Assembly (NCBI GenBank): GCA_037102815.1
Contig: BTPP01000006.1
Coordinates: 1,240,001-1,304,000 of the forward strand
Length of the DNA stretch: 64,000 nucleotides
Origin: Neurospora intermedia
Taxonomy: Eukaryota > Ascomycota > Sordariomycetes > Sordariales > Sordariaceae
Direction of reading: 5' to 3'
The notes under the pieces are model-generated. The model was not told where the DNA came from. It saw only the letters and a list, made by a program, of their open reading frames with translations, and did not search any database. How positions within the stretch are numbered: position 1 is the first letter of the stretch; each line of letters begins with the position of its first letter. Both the position numbers and the translations under genes were made by a program. This document shows, one piece after another, positions 12,835 through 24,556 of this stretch.

Positions 12835-15800
12835 CTCGAGATACTCTCCGCCCAGCCGATGCTACCCATAACAACAGCCCCGAGTTAGACGTGCTGGCCG
12901 GCCTGTGGGAGGAAGCGCGCTTTGCCAGACTACCATGGGATGCCCCGGAGGAGTTGAGGGACTTGGTGGAGGAGATTGACCACCCCAGAAAAGTCTACGC
13001 TGTTCACAAGGCTAGTCGAAGACACAACTTCCAGCTTCTAGTCCAAAAGTTCATCTTCCAACTCCGCGAGGGCTGCGGCAACGAAAATTGTACAACGTCA
13101 ACATGCTTCACCTGCCGTAGGAGGCTTGCTGGCCGAGCACCCATCCGACGATACAATACCACGAGCGCGAGGACCTTGGCCATCTACCTGGCGAGCCAGG
13201 ACAATCCTGAGAATGGATTGTGTCCTGGTTTGCGGTTACCCAAGGCACCACCCGCCGCTCTCAACTCACTTCGTTTCTCGCCAGCTCCGAAAACATTTGC
13301 CACCAAGGGGCCCAATGTTGCTGGCGACGCAAGTTCACCCAAGAATACAGGAGGCGGGAAAGGAAACAAGACACCAAATGATGACAGTGGGAAGGACAAG
13401 GAACGACCGAAAAGCCCAACCCAACATGCAGAGAAGGATGCGCCAGGTTTCAGGGTGATAGAGAGGCCGACAAGCAAAGACTACCGATCCTTCGCCGCAA
13501 ATGTGTTCGGAACCGTTGCTTTTAAGATGATGGAGTGGCTCACCCCGGCTGCCATGGAAGAGATGTCGCGACTTGCAAAAGCGTACGAATCAAGCGAGCC
13601 GGCAATTCCAGTAAACGGCCAGGCTGGAGCGCCAAAAGCCTCAAAGAGCGGGTCATCAAGTCAACAATCGGGCGCTGGACAAGTCGTACCGCCCGCTCTT
13701 CTTAAGGAGGATAGGCCCAAGGATGTAGAAACGAATGACGAAGGGAAGCAAAACGAGGACAATGAGAAAACGGCAGTGAAGGAGGTCAGACCAGCAAGCG
13801 AACAGACAAGCCAACAGCCACATCGCCCTAATGGCCACCGCCGGAATTCGAGTGCAAGAGTTCGAGCACCATCCGGCCCAAAGGCTAAGCGCAAACTATC
13901 GATTGACCATTTCACCACGGATACTCGCCCCAACGGTACCGCAGACAAAGGACTGCGAGGTCTCAAGGCAGCTGGCTCGACACTTACGCGTCCCATCTCC
14001 CAGCTTTCGTCGGCCGGCTACTTTGACCATGTCAGTTTAGAGAAGATGCCTCCCAAGTCTGCCGATCTGAGACCCAAGGCTGGCATTCGCGGGCAGTTGG
14101 ATGGTTCCAAAAGCAACGAATCGAGTCATCCGTCAAAAGTGACCTCCGAGTCCGGGGCTGCTGGCGTTCAAGGGGGAAAACGAGCAGTTGAGATCGAATC
14201 CGATTCCGAAGATGATCACATACTGCCTCAGACTTTGTCAAGGCTCGATCCCCGGGTCGTCGACTTTGTGTGCGATGTAATACAGGAGGATGGCACCGCC
14301 GAAAGCCACATCCTGGAACCACGAGCAGTAACCAAGTTCCACAAGGGATACGCGGATCAACGTAAGGAGCTCGAGAGGAAGCTTGAACCCAAACGCGCTC
14401 GTTCACCCAACATGAAACTGGAATGGAAGCTGTTTGTGGAGCAATCTCTCTTCCATGTGTTAAGCGATCCACATCAAGCTATCCGATCTTTCACCACAAA
14501 CGGGCAACTCTACGATTCGGAAACGCTGTGGTATTGCATGCTACGCATGACACGAATTTGCCCCACCCTAGTTTTCCATAGTCTGTGGATGGCTGCTGCC
14601 AGTCTGTTCGCTCCGCCAAAGACGCTCCAGTCTCTTCGGTCACGAACCACCAAGCTTTTTCCCAAGTCCGAGAAGGCACTGTCAAACGAGGAGGCTGGTC
14701 GGCTTTTGTCCATTTGTCTACACGCCTTGGTCGCTGCGGCCCCTTTGGTGAATGACGATAGACAGCTATATGACATGTCGAGAATCAGGGCTCACGGTCT
14801 GATATTTGCTGGCAGTGGCTCGCCAGCCTCTCAACCCACTGATTTGTGTCTCCAGTACGAGGATGCTTTCTCTGACGAACTGGCCCTTCGTCTTGCTAAA
14901 CGGGTTCTTGCAGCCATCCCCACACGTCGTTATTTTGATGAGCTGAAGAGGTCCAACTCTGCAGACGATGATACCAAAGAACATGACGTGCTTACACCCC
15001 TATTCTCGCAACTGGATTATTTGAACGAGGATGCCTTGTACATCCTCAACTTTCCCTTCTTGGACCGCACCGTTCACGAAACACGCGTTCCTATTCTTTT
15101 GCTGGATTGGGCAAGAGCTGTGATGATCAAAGAGTGGGATGGTAACCCCGAGGTGCCTGGAGATGGGCCCTTTGGTGGTGCCCTGGCCCTCATCGATACT
15201 ATGCGTATGTTATTTCCTGACCCATTCTTGATAGCTTGTCCACAATACTGACGTTTCCCTTCAACGATAGACAAGAAACGGGAGGACCTCCTACTCGGCG
15301 ACGTCCAATTTCACTCCAAGTACTTTGCTGATCGATTAGACGTAGTTGAAGCTCCTGTCGGCTGGCTCGCGCACGCTTCTACCCGCAAGAAGCTGCACTT
15401 GCTAGATTTCCCTTACCTGTTTGACAGTAACACGCTAGTGGGCTTCTTCCGATCCATCAACCTTTCACGCATGAATCGCTATTACGAGCAATCGGCCTCG
15501 ATTCAGGAGAGATTCGAGGTCTATATGGGTAGATCTAGCCCGATGAATGAGCATCATAAACGGGTTATCATGGAAAAGCTCAAGGTTGCCAGTTCCAAGT
15601 ACCTTGTCCTAGAAATCAGACGCAATAGGGTTATTAGGGATGCTTTCGACCAGCTGTGGCGGCGCGAGGAGCGGGAAATCATGCGGCCGCTCAAGATCCA
15701 TCTCGGTGAGCGTGCTGGCGAAGAAGGTTTCGACTCTGGTGGTGTCCAGCAGGAATTCTTCCGCCTCGCGATGGCAGAGGCCTTGAACCCTGACTATGGC

Positions 15801-17297
15801 GCGTTCACGGTAGATGAGAGAACCAAGATGACATGGTTCCAGCCTGGGTCCGTGGTGGAGGAATGGAAGTTTGAGCTTATCGGACTGCTCATGTCTCTAG
15901 CCGTCTACAATGGCCTCACCCTTCCAGTCACCTTCCCCAAGGCGCTTTACGCCAAACTCCTCGGCGAACCCGTTACCGACCTCGACCATATCGCAGATGG
16001 CTGGCCAGATCTAGTCAGCGGGCTAACCATGCTCCTCGACTGGGATGAAAAGGAGATGGGTGGTTCGGTCGAAGATGTGTTTGCTCGCACTTACGAGTTC
16101 TCGGTTGAGAGCTTCGGCGAACAAGTGACAAAGCTCATGACGCCTCCGCCTCCGCCCATTTCCTCTCGCAGCGGCAAGTCGGCCGCCGAAACGGATGCCT
16201 TCTCCCAGGAAGAACCCTGGCCTCAATTCTCTCCTGCCTTTCGAAGACTCAGTGACGCCTCGTCTTCCGCCTCTGCCCTCCCACTTGAAGAAGAGGCACC
16301 ACTCGTCACAGCTGCCAACCGCGAGCAGTTCGTGTCTGATTATATCCGTTACCTGACCGATGTATCTGTCCGCCCGCAATTCGAGGCCTTTGCGCGCGGC
16401 TTCCGCACTTGTCTCCACCCCAAGTCCCTGTCACTGCTCACCCCCTCGCTGCTGCAATCCCTAGTCGAAGGCGTACAGGAGATCGACATAGCCGAACTCC
16501 AGCGGTACACGCGCTACGTAGACTGGGACGCATCCCACCGAACCGTCCGCGATTTCTGGAGCATTGTGAAGAAGTACGACGATAAGATGAAGAGGCGGCT
16601 GCTGGAGTTCGTCACGGCCAGCGACAGATTGCCGGTCGGAGGCGTCAAGAACCTGGTTTTCACCCTTCAGAGGAACGGTAAGGAGGATTACACTGATGTG
16701 GATGATGAAGAAGAAGAAGATGAAGAGCCATATACTACCGACGAGGGATGGGAGGTGCAAGGTGAATATAGCACTGATGAGTACACTTCCGAAGAGGAGG
16801 ATTTCTGGGGCCAGCACGAGCAAGAGGAAGAGGAGGACGACGGGGTTCGTCGTGGCGAAGTCGTTATTGAAGATAGTGGCGAGAACCATGCTCGGGCTCG
16901 GGCCCAAGCTCAGGCCCAGGAGGCTCCCGAAGGTTCTGCCACCAACAATAACAACGCCGCCGAGGATGATGCAAGGCAGCAACAGCAGGAAAACACGCCG
17001 CCGCCGCAGCCGGCGACGCCGGCGCAAAGGCCTTCTACTGCCTCAGCTAATGGACACAGAAGACGGAGGAGCGAAAGAAGCTCTCTTAGCCATCGGGCAA
17101 GACGTCCCAGCACCCGCAGCGGCAGTGGCGAGCAGCATGAGGAAGCACCAAAAGAGAAGAAGAAAAAGGCTCCGAGACTACCTACTGCTTATACGTGTTA
17201 CGGCATTCTTTTGCTGCCGGAGTACAAAGACAAGGAGATGTTGAGGGAGAGGCTGGCTATGGCGTTGGAGAATGCCCAGGGTTTCGGGTTCGCCTGA
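12831..17297 (+). CDS. HECT E3 ubiquitin ligase with N-terminal AZUL zinc domain
   Basis: Ubiquitin ligase forming a thioester with ubiquitin before transfer to substrate. Two exons (12831-15204, 15271-17297) joined across a 66-nt intron (GTATGT...GATAG, branch TACTGAC) give 1466 aa. An AZUL-type cysteine module GCGNENCTTSTCFTC sits near residue 81, as in UBE3A/E6AP relatives; a long Ser/Lys/Pro-rich disordered stretch follows (about 160-480). The HECT N-lobe is in exon 2 (EGFDSGGVQQEFF, LIGLLMSLAVYNGLTLP). The predicted catalytic residue is Cys1434 in LPTAYTCYGILLLPEY, 33 residues before the end, which closes with the usual ENAQGFGFA. Two insertions are notable: about 55 residues in the N-lobe after FGEQVTKLM, and about 165 acidic, Gln/Pro/Arg-rich residues (about 1262-1428) just before the catalytic Cys. 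UBE3A- or Hul4-like; the precise orthologue is not assigned. Confidence 0.94.
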
Positions 17298-17681
17298 CCT
17301 CTCTCTGTCGAGTTCGCGATGCTGGGGGTGTGGTAGTGTGAAAACAGGAAAAAGTGACGGGCTATACATAATGGCAAAAAGCGAAGATATGACACGGAGT
17401 AGCGTAACCTGTTCAAGCAGGATTCGCTGCTGGGATAATTGGTAAGCTGGTTGGAAGAAAGCACTTATCTACATAGCGGAATGGGAGAGGAAAAAGCGTT
17501 GTCCAATTTGGAATTATGGCTTTGTGTGATATACTTCCTTTTCTTTGCACGACTTTATTTTGATAATAAACTTGTTCACTCGTTCCTTTTGACTTGTTTG
17601 AACTTGCAAGACAATGGGAAGGGGAAAAGAGCAGGCTTGAGATTACGCCTCTCTGAAGCGTTGATTAGGTTGGAATGCGTG
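17298..17681. other. Intergenic, 3' flank of the HECT gene
   Basis: AT-richer than the gene before it. No coding or RNA feature recognised; an AATAAA-like sequence (TAATAAACTTG) occurs near 17564. Confidence 0.4.
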
Positions 17682-18258
17682 TTAAGTAAGCGTGATGAGG
17701 ACTGGGTGAGCATGGCTTGGATGTGGTGTAAACGGTGTTTGGTCCGGGCATCGTACCTCGGCAGTGCGTTTACGGGTGTGTTGGGAATAAAGGGATGTTG
17801 AGGGCGGTGATGGACTCACACACAGATGGCGGACGGCGTCAAGAACGTTGACGCTGTTGCTCAGGTACGGTTGTCCAACGTTCACAGGAATGGAGTATAC
17901 CTCTAGGAAGAAGATGAAGGGCGAGATGATTTGACGCCATGGTTTTGGTGAGCGATTATCAGCTTTGGTATTGTTCAACATGTCACTGATGATTTGCTTG
18001 GTCTTGGTCTGATACTGCTACCACCAGACTTGGTTGTATGAACGCTGAACCTACGAATTTTCGAGTTGTGCATACCAGGTCTTCGGTTCCGCCGCTGACA
18101 AACGGGCGAGGAAGGTTTATCCAAGACCCAACGATCAGTCCCTTGTTGGCTTGACAAAGAGCCTCTAAACGCGCGGTGGATGGCGAACCCTGTTCAGCGG
18201 CACGGAGATCGGACAATGCCGGTGGCACAACGGTCTTGACGAATGACGGTAAAAGCAC
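17682..18258 (-). CDS. Possible partial or decayed gene, coding-like in two exons
   Basis: Minus frame 18076-18258 reads as convincing protein (SFVKTVVPPALSDLRAAEQ, then CQANKGLIVGSWINLPRPF). After a 61-nt GT-AG interval (18015-18075) it continues in phase as YQTKTKQIISDMLNNTKAD and WRQIISPFIFFLE, down to about 17780. A further GTGAGT donor follows the residues AVRHLC. No ATG opens the first part: a stop lies four codons upstream, so a 5' exon must exist or the gene is truncated. The upstream minus frame (GYDESYRVTKSRTCIDLLGK, 18330-18410) might supply it, but I found no splice that joins cleanly. Family not recognised. The coordinates give the coding-like span, not a proven gene. Confidence 0.33.
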
Positions 18259-18464
18259 TCGAATGGCTCATTGTGGGTTGAATGTGCAGAAGCAGTCGGC
18301 ACTGGCTCGTGAAATCTTATATCTGTCTCGGGATCCCTCGACTCGTCACTTTCCCGAGAAGATCGATACACGTTCGGGATTTCGTCACGCGGTAACTCTC
18401 ATCATAGCCAGGTAAACCCTCAGAGCCCCTCAGTGGAGATTTATTGCGCTCAGAGGTCTTTAGT

Positions 18465-19028
18465 ATGCCTTCGCACAGCAAAATACAACGCTTCTCACTC
18501 GCCATACCACGCCGTACACAACCGCACAGCCCTCTAGTAACCATAGAGAACCCGATTGACGGCCAGGATGTCTCGCAGAGGGACCTGTCTCCTGTCAGCG
18601 AGGATAAATTAAGATCCCTCCTCGTGGATCCGGAGACCCATCATTTTCACAGCTGGCTTTTCGATATTCTGATGGATTTTTTCTTCGAAGAGGACGACAT
18701 CCAAGGCGATCCTCGAGAAGAACTCTTGGAGACGCTGGTCAGCCGTTGCCACGATGCCAACGGTATGAGCCAAGAAACTCGTGAGTTTCGCAAGAGTGTC
18801 TTGAAAATCTTGATACAGGAAGGGTTGCGCAAACCACATGCTACCCTTTCAGGTCAAGGTGCAGACATGGAAAATTCAGTACCCAGCTCCGAGGTGCTGC
18901 AGGAGCTCAAGGACGAGTTAGAGAACAGGCGGCGCAACGAAAGGCTGAAGAGGAAAAAGGAGAAGGATGAAAATCAAAAGTTATTTTGGCTCAAACTTGG
19001 AACTCGGATACCTTTAAGACCACAGTGA
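18465..19028 (+). CDS. Hypothetical 187-aa protein with charged C-terminal coiled coil
   Basis: Single-exon frame from ATG 18465 (MPSHSKIQRFSLAIPRR); the frame is open further upstream only through a TTG. No family recognised. The N-terminal third is basic and Ser/Pro-rich, the middle (HSWLFDILMDFFFEEDD, then ETREFRKSVLKILIQEGL) is predicted helical, and the end is a Lys/Glu/Arg coiled coil (ELKDELENRRRNERLKRKKE). No signal peptide or membrane segment. It lies in a block of unrecognised small genes. The composition looks protein-like, but existence rests on the open frame alone. Confidence 0.5.
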   Translation: MPSHSKIQRFSLAIPRRTQPHSPLVTIENPIDGQDVSQRDLSPVSEDKLRSLLVDPETHHFHSWLFDILMDFFFEEDDIQGDPREELLETLVSRCHDANGMSQETREFRKSVLKILIQEGLRKPHATLSGQGADMENSVPSSEVLQELKDELENRRRNERLKRKKEKDENQKLFWLKLGTRIPLRPQ

Positions 19029-20364
19029 AGTGCGCATTTCACATTTATGTTCATCTTTGTGTATAGCTCCATTCAATGTACAAACAGCTGACCGGGATTT
19101 CAGGCGGGTATCAAATGGTAGCTCTCTACCATTGGTTCAAGAAATTATACTGCGAGAGATGCAAGCGTTGCTCAAGGCAATGAGAGAAACGTGTCTACAT
19201 CTCCTTCTGATAGAAGGATACCTGGGATAGGTGATGGCTCGAAGTGGACTAGGTAGATAGACTAAGGGAACTGGAAAGACATGATACGAGCTTAGGGGGG
19301 TAATACCATCGTTTTGGTTTTGAGGAAAATGCGATAGCACAACCTGAAAAACCTTCGACTCTTTTCCTCCAGCGATGGCCACTCGTCCGTCATTTCTTGT
19401 CAGAAGGTCGAACCCTTACAATGCCCACCGTTGCCAACGGAACCAGCAGTTTTGGCGCTACCACTTTTTACTACTGCTACCGCCGACACCACCATCACTG
19501 CCTTGATCTTGGAAATTACACGTCTGCCTTTGTGAAATCTTGGTGGCCGAGATCGGATGTTGTCTGGTGACATGGCTGGTCTCTGTGTTGCTTTCGTCTT
19601 TGTGCATGTGATCGAGTTTTCTTGTGAGGAGGATTCAGCGGTAACTAGACTATGAGGACGGGAGGTAAACTGATAAATATATCTACCAAGGTAGATGTAG
19701 CACCAGAAATGATTTTTTACTGAGCGATTGGTCGTCGGCCAAATTCTACGATGACAGTGGCCCGGATCTGGTGCAAGTAAAAGCTCCAGCGAGCTGATCG
19801 AAGCATGACCAAAACGTCCACCACTGATCCGGCATCTAAGTGCATCATACGGAAGACATAAATTCATGTCTGACCCAACAGATTACTGCTACAACTGCGG
19901 CTCGTTTGTTCTTTGACTCGGACTGAAGTGTCGTAGCCGCTCCACAGGCAGCAGGTGGCACCAACACACGCCTCGGAATCAACAAGGGGTACTGACACAA
20001 AGAGCACGATGGGAATCTTGATCATGAACAAGGATAATACACTACCTACTCTGATGATTCATTATAATCGGGCGTATCATCACAGACAAGGGCGGTTACA
20101 CACTTCCAGGTTGCAGAAGCCCTTCATATCCCCTTGCGAATTTCAGGTGTATATATATCACCTTTTTTCGACCGTGTATTCAGGGAACACAACAACTGGA
20201 TGGTACCTTTCTCCGTATAACCAGCGAGGATCAGTCGTTACCCAGGACTCCGCCGGAGCAAATTCACATCTTGAACGAGAGAGCAAAAACTCCTTGGACT
20301 TGTATATCGAGAATATCAAGATCCATCTCACCGCTGTTAGCGACGTACATGTACCCAAGCGACA
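19029..20364. other. Intergenic, includes a TATA-like promoter element
   Basis: No gene recognised; the minus frame 19400-19867 starts without convincing context. TATATATAT at 20150-20158 lies about 207 nt before the next ATG (20365) and is a plausible core promoter element for it. Confidence 0.4.
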
Positions 20365-20922
20365 ATGCCACTAAAACCTCAAGAAATGCGCAGCGCGCTC
20401 TCTGCGTCATTTTGGAAGGCTAAAGCCGACCAGAAAGACAACCCAACAACTGCCATGGAAGCTCAGAGGCCATCTGAGGCGCAAATCGAGCCGACCCAGA
20501 CTGTCCATCCGCCATCATCGGACTTGGACGCCGAACCGAGCCCATGGAGTTGTTGGAGAACCAGTTATCCCTCAAAAGTTCAAATAACCAAGAATTGTTT
20601 GGAAGCTGCGAGGGAAGCAGCAGCGTTCATCGATAAAAGTCTCCCTGGACTCCTGAGACTGTTTTTCCACGGAAAGAAAACAAAACTCACGCGGGAGGCC
20701 AGAGCAGCAAATGAGTCGGTTGCCCCGACACCGATGGCCATCGAAGAAGAGTTGGCAAAGAAACATATGGTGGACGAGTTGACAAGACAGATGGTAGACC
20801 TGCACAAGATCGTGTTGGCATATGGGGCAAAGTTACAGAAGCAAAATGAGGAATTGGGCAAAGGGTATTATAATGATGAAGCTAGGGAAGTAGATGAAGA
20901 AGTGGGTGAGAAGAAGGCATAA
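20365..20922 (+). CDS. Hypothetical 185-aa protein
   Basis: Single exon from ATG 20365 (ACAATGCC context). No family recognised. The N-terminus is Ser/Pro/Gln-rich and probably disordered; the middle (NCLEAAREAAAFIDKSLPGL) is helical and amphipathic; the C-terminal third (KKHMVDELTRQMVDLHKIVL, KLQKQNEELGKGY) is a likely coiled coil ending in a Glu/Lys tail. No secretion or membrane signal. A TATA-like element sits about 207 nt upstream. Two neighbours (18465 and 21981) share the plan of a disordered N-terminus and charged helical tail, but I see no alignable sequence identity. Confidence 0.55.
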   Translation: MPLKPQEMRSALSASFWKAKADQKDNPTTAMEAQRPSEAQIEPTQTVHPPSSDLDAEPSPWSCWRTSYPSKVQITKNCLEAAREAAAFIDKSLPGLLRLFFHGKKTKLTREARAANESVAPTPMAIEEELAKKHMVDELTRQMVDLHKIVLAYGAKLQKQNEELGKGYYNDEAREVDEEVGEKKA

Positions 20923-21980
20923 AGATGGTTGATGCTTGTCGTGTCACGGACATAGATCAGATATCTCACTCCTGCGTGTTTTCTAGAAAAGAAATTTTAC
21001 AGGAAGGAACGAGATATGTTCGCTTCAGTGACGAGCTTGAAGTGCAGAGAAAGAAGACTTGGGACACAACCGTGGATGGATCAATGGACGGGTCTATGTA
21101 GTATCTGGGTTCCATAGAAGACGGAGCCCAATGCGGGTCTTGTTGTTTTGAAGAAGAAAAACACCTATCGTGTGATCACGGCTATGGTAGTAATATAGAT
21201 GTGAGGCAGAAAGCGTTGTGATCCAAGGCTTGCCAAATGTGGAAAGTGTGGATGTCAAGCGGCAAGTCTTCGAGGGCCGGGGGCCTGGCACCTGCAGGCC
21301 ACACCGTACGAATTCGGCATAATGTAAACAATCCAACATCACTCCAAACATCACGTCCTTATATGACTTATGGTTGAAACCTGTAAGTTACCGGAAACGG
21401 GAGGCATGATGGGTTCGGTTGGGACTCAGACAAGGGCGACACAAAAAAGGGAAACAAGCACCAACACTGCTGTTGGGTCGACTCTTTGGGTGTAAAAGCT
21501 GCTTCACGATAAGCAAATATTGAAGTGTCGATTTCGCAATGTTGCTGCCACAGTATAACCTGCCGGTCGAGGTACGTTGTTAGGGCCAATGCAACATGCA
21601 GAATCCAACAAAACAAACCGCGATATGCAGGATCCAACAAGCAGCAGCATCCTCCTTTGACATACCCCGCCGACAAACAATGGAACGAACAAAGCGCAGG
21701 CCTGCCAACCTTATCAGTTGGAAATCGTGAACGAGCCTCGAACTTGTCCCCGGTTCGTGAAGGGAACAAGAAGGCGATTGATGGATATACATAGTGTATG
21801 GGTTCCCCGTCCACCGTCTCTTCCACACTTCTCAACACGCAACACGCCGCTGAGGATCTTGGACTTCAAGATACACATGTCCACAGAACGGTAGAAAGAA
21901 ATACCCAACATTGCCATAAAAGCATCGATTCTTGCTGCGATCCTATCTACGTTTCATTGCGATAGTCGATTATCCTCGAG
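20923..21980. other. Intergenic, nothing recognised
   Basis: About 1 kb. The 156-aa minus frame at 21368-21838 overlaps other weak frames and shows no motif. No repeat or RNA gene seen. Confidence 0.4.
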
Positions 21981-22685
21981 ATGTTCTCTCTTTTTTCCCA
22001 CCTTCGGAAGCTCTTCAGGGCAAAGCCCTCAGCCAAGGAAGAAGCGACCGACGTAGTCGAGACCAAATCCATCGAGACGACCCAAACAGACGCTTCCTAC
22101 TCAAAAGAGGTTGAGCATCATCAGCCCATGCCAGCACCAACATGGGCACTCCCTCTCTGCGGTCCTCTATTCGACAAATTTCTACCTAAAAACGGTGCGC
22201 AAACCACGACGAGCCACAACAACCTCAAGTCCACATCAACTCTCTGCGCGCCCTGTATCCCCGAGAAGGACGGTTTCGTCATCATCGACCCACCTACCAC
22301 AGAAGACGCTCCAGAGACAGATTCACAGCCTGTCAAGGAGCCCCTATGCGACTTTGAGATCCAAAACGAACCAGGAAGGCGAAAGTTCGTGATGTACTTG
22401 ACGGAAGACATTGACGAGACTATCAACGCCGAGGGAATGATGCTTATCGTAAGCCTTTTGGGGACTCTGAGGAACGGCGTGGCGGGGGATGCCCCCATTA
22501 ATTATTCGACCCGGCGCTCGGCGAACTTGATCAAGATTAGAGCCGCGAGGTGGGCGGATGAAGTGGGTAAGGAAGCGGATAAGTTGCTGAAGAAGGAGAA
22601 TGCCAAAGTAACGAGGATTCGGAGAAGAGCACAGGAGGACAAGGAGGTAAATGAAAAGGAGCCGGATAGTAACCATGTTAAATAG
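21981..22685 (+). CDS. Hypothetical 234-aa protein
   Basis: Single exon starting MFSLFSHLRKLFRAKPSAKE. No family recognised. The first 15 residues form a short amphipathic basic helix that could associate with membranes. A Thr/Glu/Pro-rich low-complexity middle leads to a conserved-looking core (RKFVMYLTEDIDETINAEGM, then MLIVSLLGTLRNGV) and a charged helical tail (RAARWADEVGKEADKLLKKE). Three cysteines lie in the middle third (PLCGPLF, TLCAPCIPE) and a fourth in EPLCDFE. No signal peptide by eye. It is the third and longest of the unknown plus-strand genes between the HECT ligase and the cellulase. Confidence 0.55.
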   Translation: MFSLFSHLRKLFRAKPSAKEEATDVVETKSIETTQTDASYSKEVEHHQPMPAPTWALPLCGPLFDKFLPKNGAQTTTSHNNLKSTSTLCAPCIPEKDGFVIIDPPTTEDAPETDSQPVKEPLCDFEIQNEPGRRKFVMYLTEDIDETINAEGMMLIVSLLGTLRNGVAGDAPINYSTRRSANLIKIRAARWADEVGKEADKLLKKENAKVTRIRRRAQEDKEVNEKEPDSNHVK

Positions 22686-23609
22686 ATGGAAGGGGGTTGT
22701 TCAAAAACGGTTTTCGAGAGAGGGTGCTTGAAGGTGTTGAGAATGTTGGAGGTTGAGGATGGATGTTTTGCATGGAAGGTCAGATTGTTTTGGGTATTGT
22801 ATCTCCAGGAAGAAAGTCCTATCTACGCGCGGAACAAATTCCGTGTAGAGTGTGGAAGTCGGCGCAGTCATCATTTCAGCTTCTCATGTTGTTCCCAGCT
22901 GCACACATGACACCTACAGCTTCTGGTCAGATGGATTTTGAGTTTTTTCTTGTTCATCCTTCTGTCGAAGATTGCTAGTGGACTTCTCCAGAACTTCGTA
23001 CTCACATGCTGAGACAAGATCCTGCAAGTTGTCATCGGCCCTCGTGATAGCAACGCTTTTATTACTATTTCCAGAAACGTAACGTGATATGACATGTTGG
23101 GTGAATCCAATGGGTCAGTTCGGCACTTTCATCTATTGACAACAACACAGGAAAAGACAGCACCATTCCAGACGGCCACCACAGTGGAGGAAAACAATAA
23201 TACCACAAGCAAGATGAAAGAGCGTCATTCTTGAATCCTACTCCCTCAGCCATATTATTATTTATTCTGGCGAACCATCTGCTCACGAGTGTCCCGGTTG
23301 TGTTCATGCTGACCATGCCATTGTGGAGCCCCGCACACAACACAACCACGATTGGGAAGGAAGCATCACAGTTAGTGTATCACTCCTGAATACTTCCTGC
23401 TACTTTTCTTCCTTTTGTGTGTCTGTATAGGTAGACTTCCTGGCTTCCCCTCCTGCCGATTCCAGCACATTCTGATCATTCTGATTCCTTCCTTCCGCTT
23501 GTGCACATTTTCGCGGTTTTCTGATCCTCGCAACATGCAACTGGGCTTTCCCATACAAACTCCAACCCCTCATTCTGTAGCCTCCTTTTCAAGCCTTTCC
23601 AGCTTACAT
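22686..23609. other. Intergenic, nothing recognised
   Basis: Between the 234-aa gene and the convergent 84-aa gene. Short frames on both strands lack protein-like composition or good starts. Confidence 0.4.
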
Positions 23610-23864
23610 CTAAGAAGCCCTCAAAATCTCCGCCTCAAGTTCCTCCTTTGCCTTTGGGATATCAACAGTCCCGCCATACTCCACAGCATCCGCCAAGCGC
23701 TTCACTGCACGGTAGATCGATGATATGAGGCTGTCTCGAGAACTTTTGCCTGATGTCTTCCACAGTAGCGACTCGCCCATCCTGCCAGCCTTGGCGACCT
23801 CGGGGTCGGAGTCGCGGGCGTACTCGCGGATGTCACTCTCGTATTGCTTGGTGATTTCGGACAT
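23610..23864 (-). CDS. Small conserved-looking hypothetical protein, 84 aa
   Basis: Single exon with ATG at 23864 in a CACCATG-like context (minus strand TTCACCATGTCC). The sequence reads as a compact soluble helical protein: MSEITKQYESDIREYARDSD, then GESLLWKTSGKSSRDSLISS, and SIYRAVKRLADAVEYGGTVD ending in an acidic KEELEAEIL helix. Amphipathic periodicity and even composition support a real gene despite its size. No cysteine, signal peptide or membrane segment. Family not recognised; function unknown. Confidence 0.55.
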   Translation of the reverse strand: MSEITKQYESDIREYARDSDPEVAKAGRMGESLLWKTSGKSSRDSLISSIYRAVKRLADAVEYGGTVDIPKAKEELEAEILRAS

Positions 23865-24556
23865 GGTGAAAGTCGTGTTCGAAAGTGTGAGAATATAAGT
23901 GGGGGTGGACTGTTTAGCTGAATGTCAATGGTAATTGCGGTCAGGTCGAGTGCTGATGCTGCGTTGATGACGATTTTGAGTGTCGTACTAGCTATCGAGA
24001 GCCTTTATGTACAAGAATTCTGTTCGTGATGTGCTCGTTCAAGCTCTTCGTAGCCCAACTTGCATCAAAACCGATGCATCACTCAAGTAAATGGAAATAT
24101 CAACCGTTTGTCGGACAGTCTTCAAGCAAACCTGTATTCCATTGAGACGAGCGACATCTGGAAAAGCATCCAACGGTATCACATCATCAGATGCTTTCAC
24201 TCGAAAGGTCAAACGTACCCCTTGGACAGCTAAAGATCATGGCATCGTGAAGATCTCGAAGACCACATTTATTACGAAATCACAGCATAACTTGTCTGTG
24301 TAACATACAGAACATCGATGTAGGTCTGCGTCCTATGCACTCGAGGTGCGTCAATATTCCATGGCTGAACTGCATGAGCATGAATGAGGCTGCTTCGACC
24401 GCTCTTCGGTCGTGGCAATATGTTATTTCGTTGTTTGACCGGGCGTTTTCCCATTAGATTGGCAGGTTATGCCGCAACGACTCGCCCAACGGCCCTGTCA
24501 GTTCCCTTGAGCACCAACGAGATGACAATGCCGTTTTTTCAAAATGAAATCTAATC
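23865..24556. other. Intergenic, nothing recognised
   Basis: Only a small perfect stem (CGACCG/CGGTCG with a 5-nt loop near 24396) stands out; too short to call as a terminator or RNA. Confidence 0.35.
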
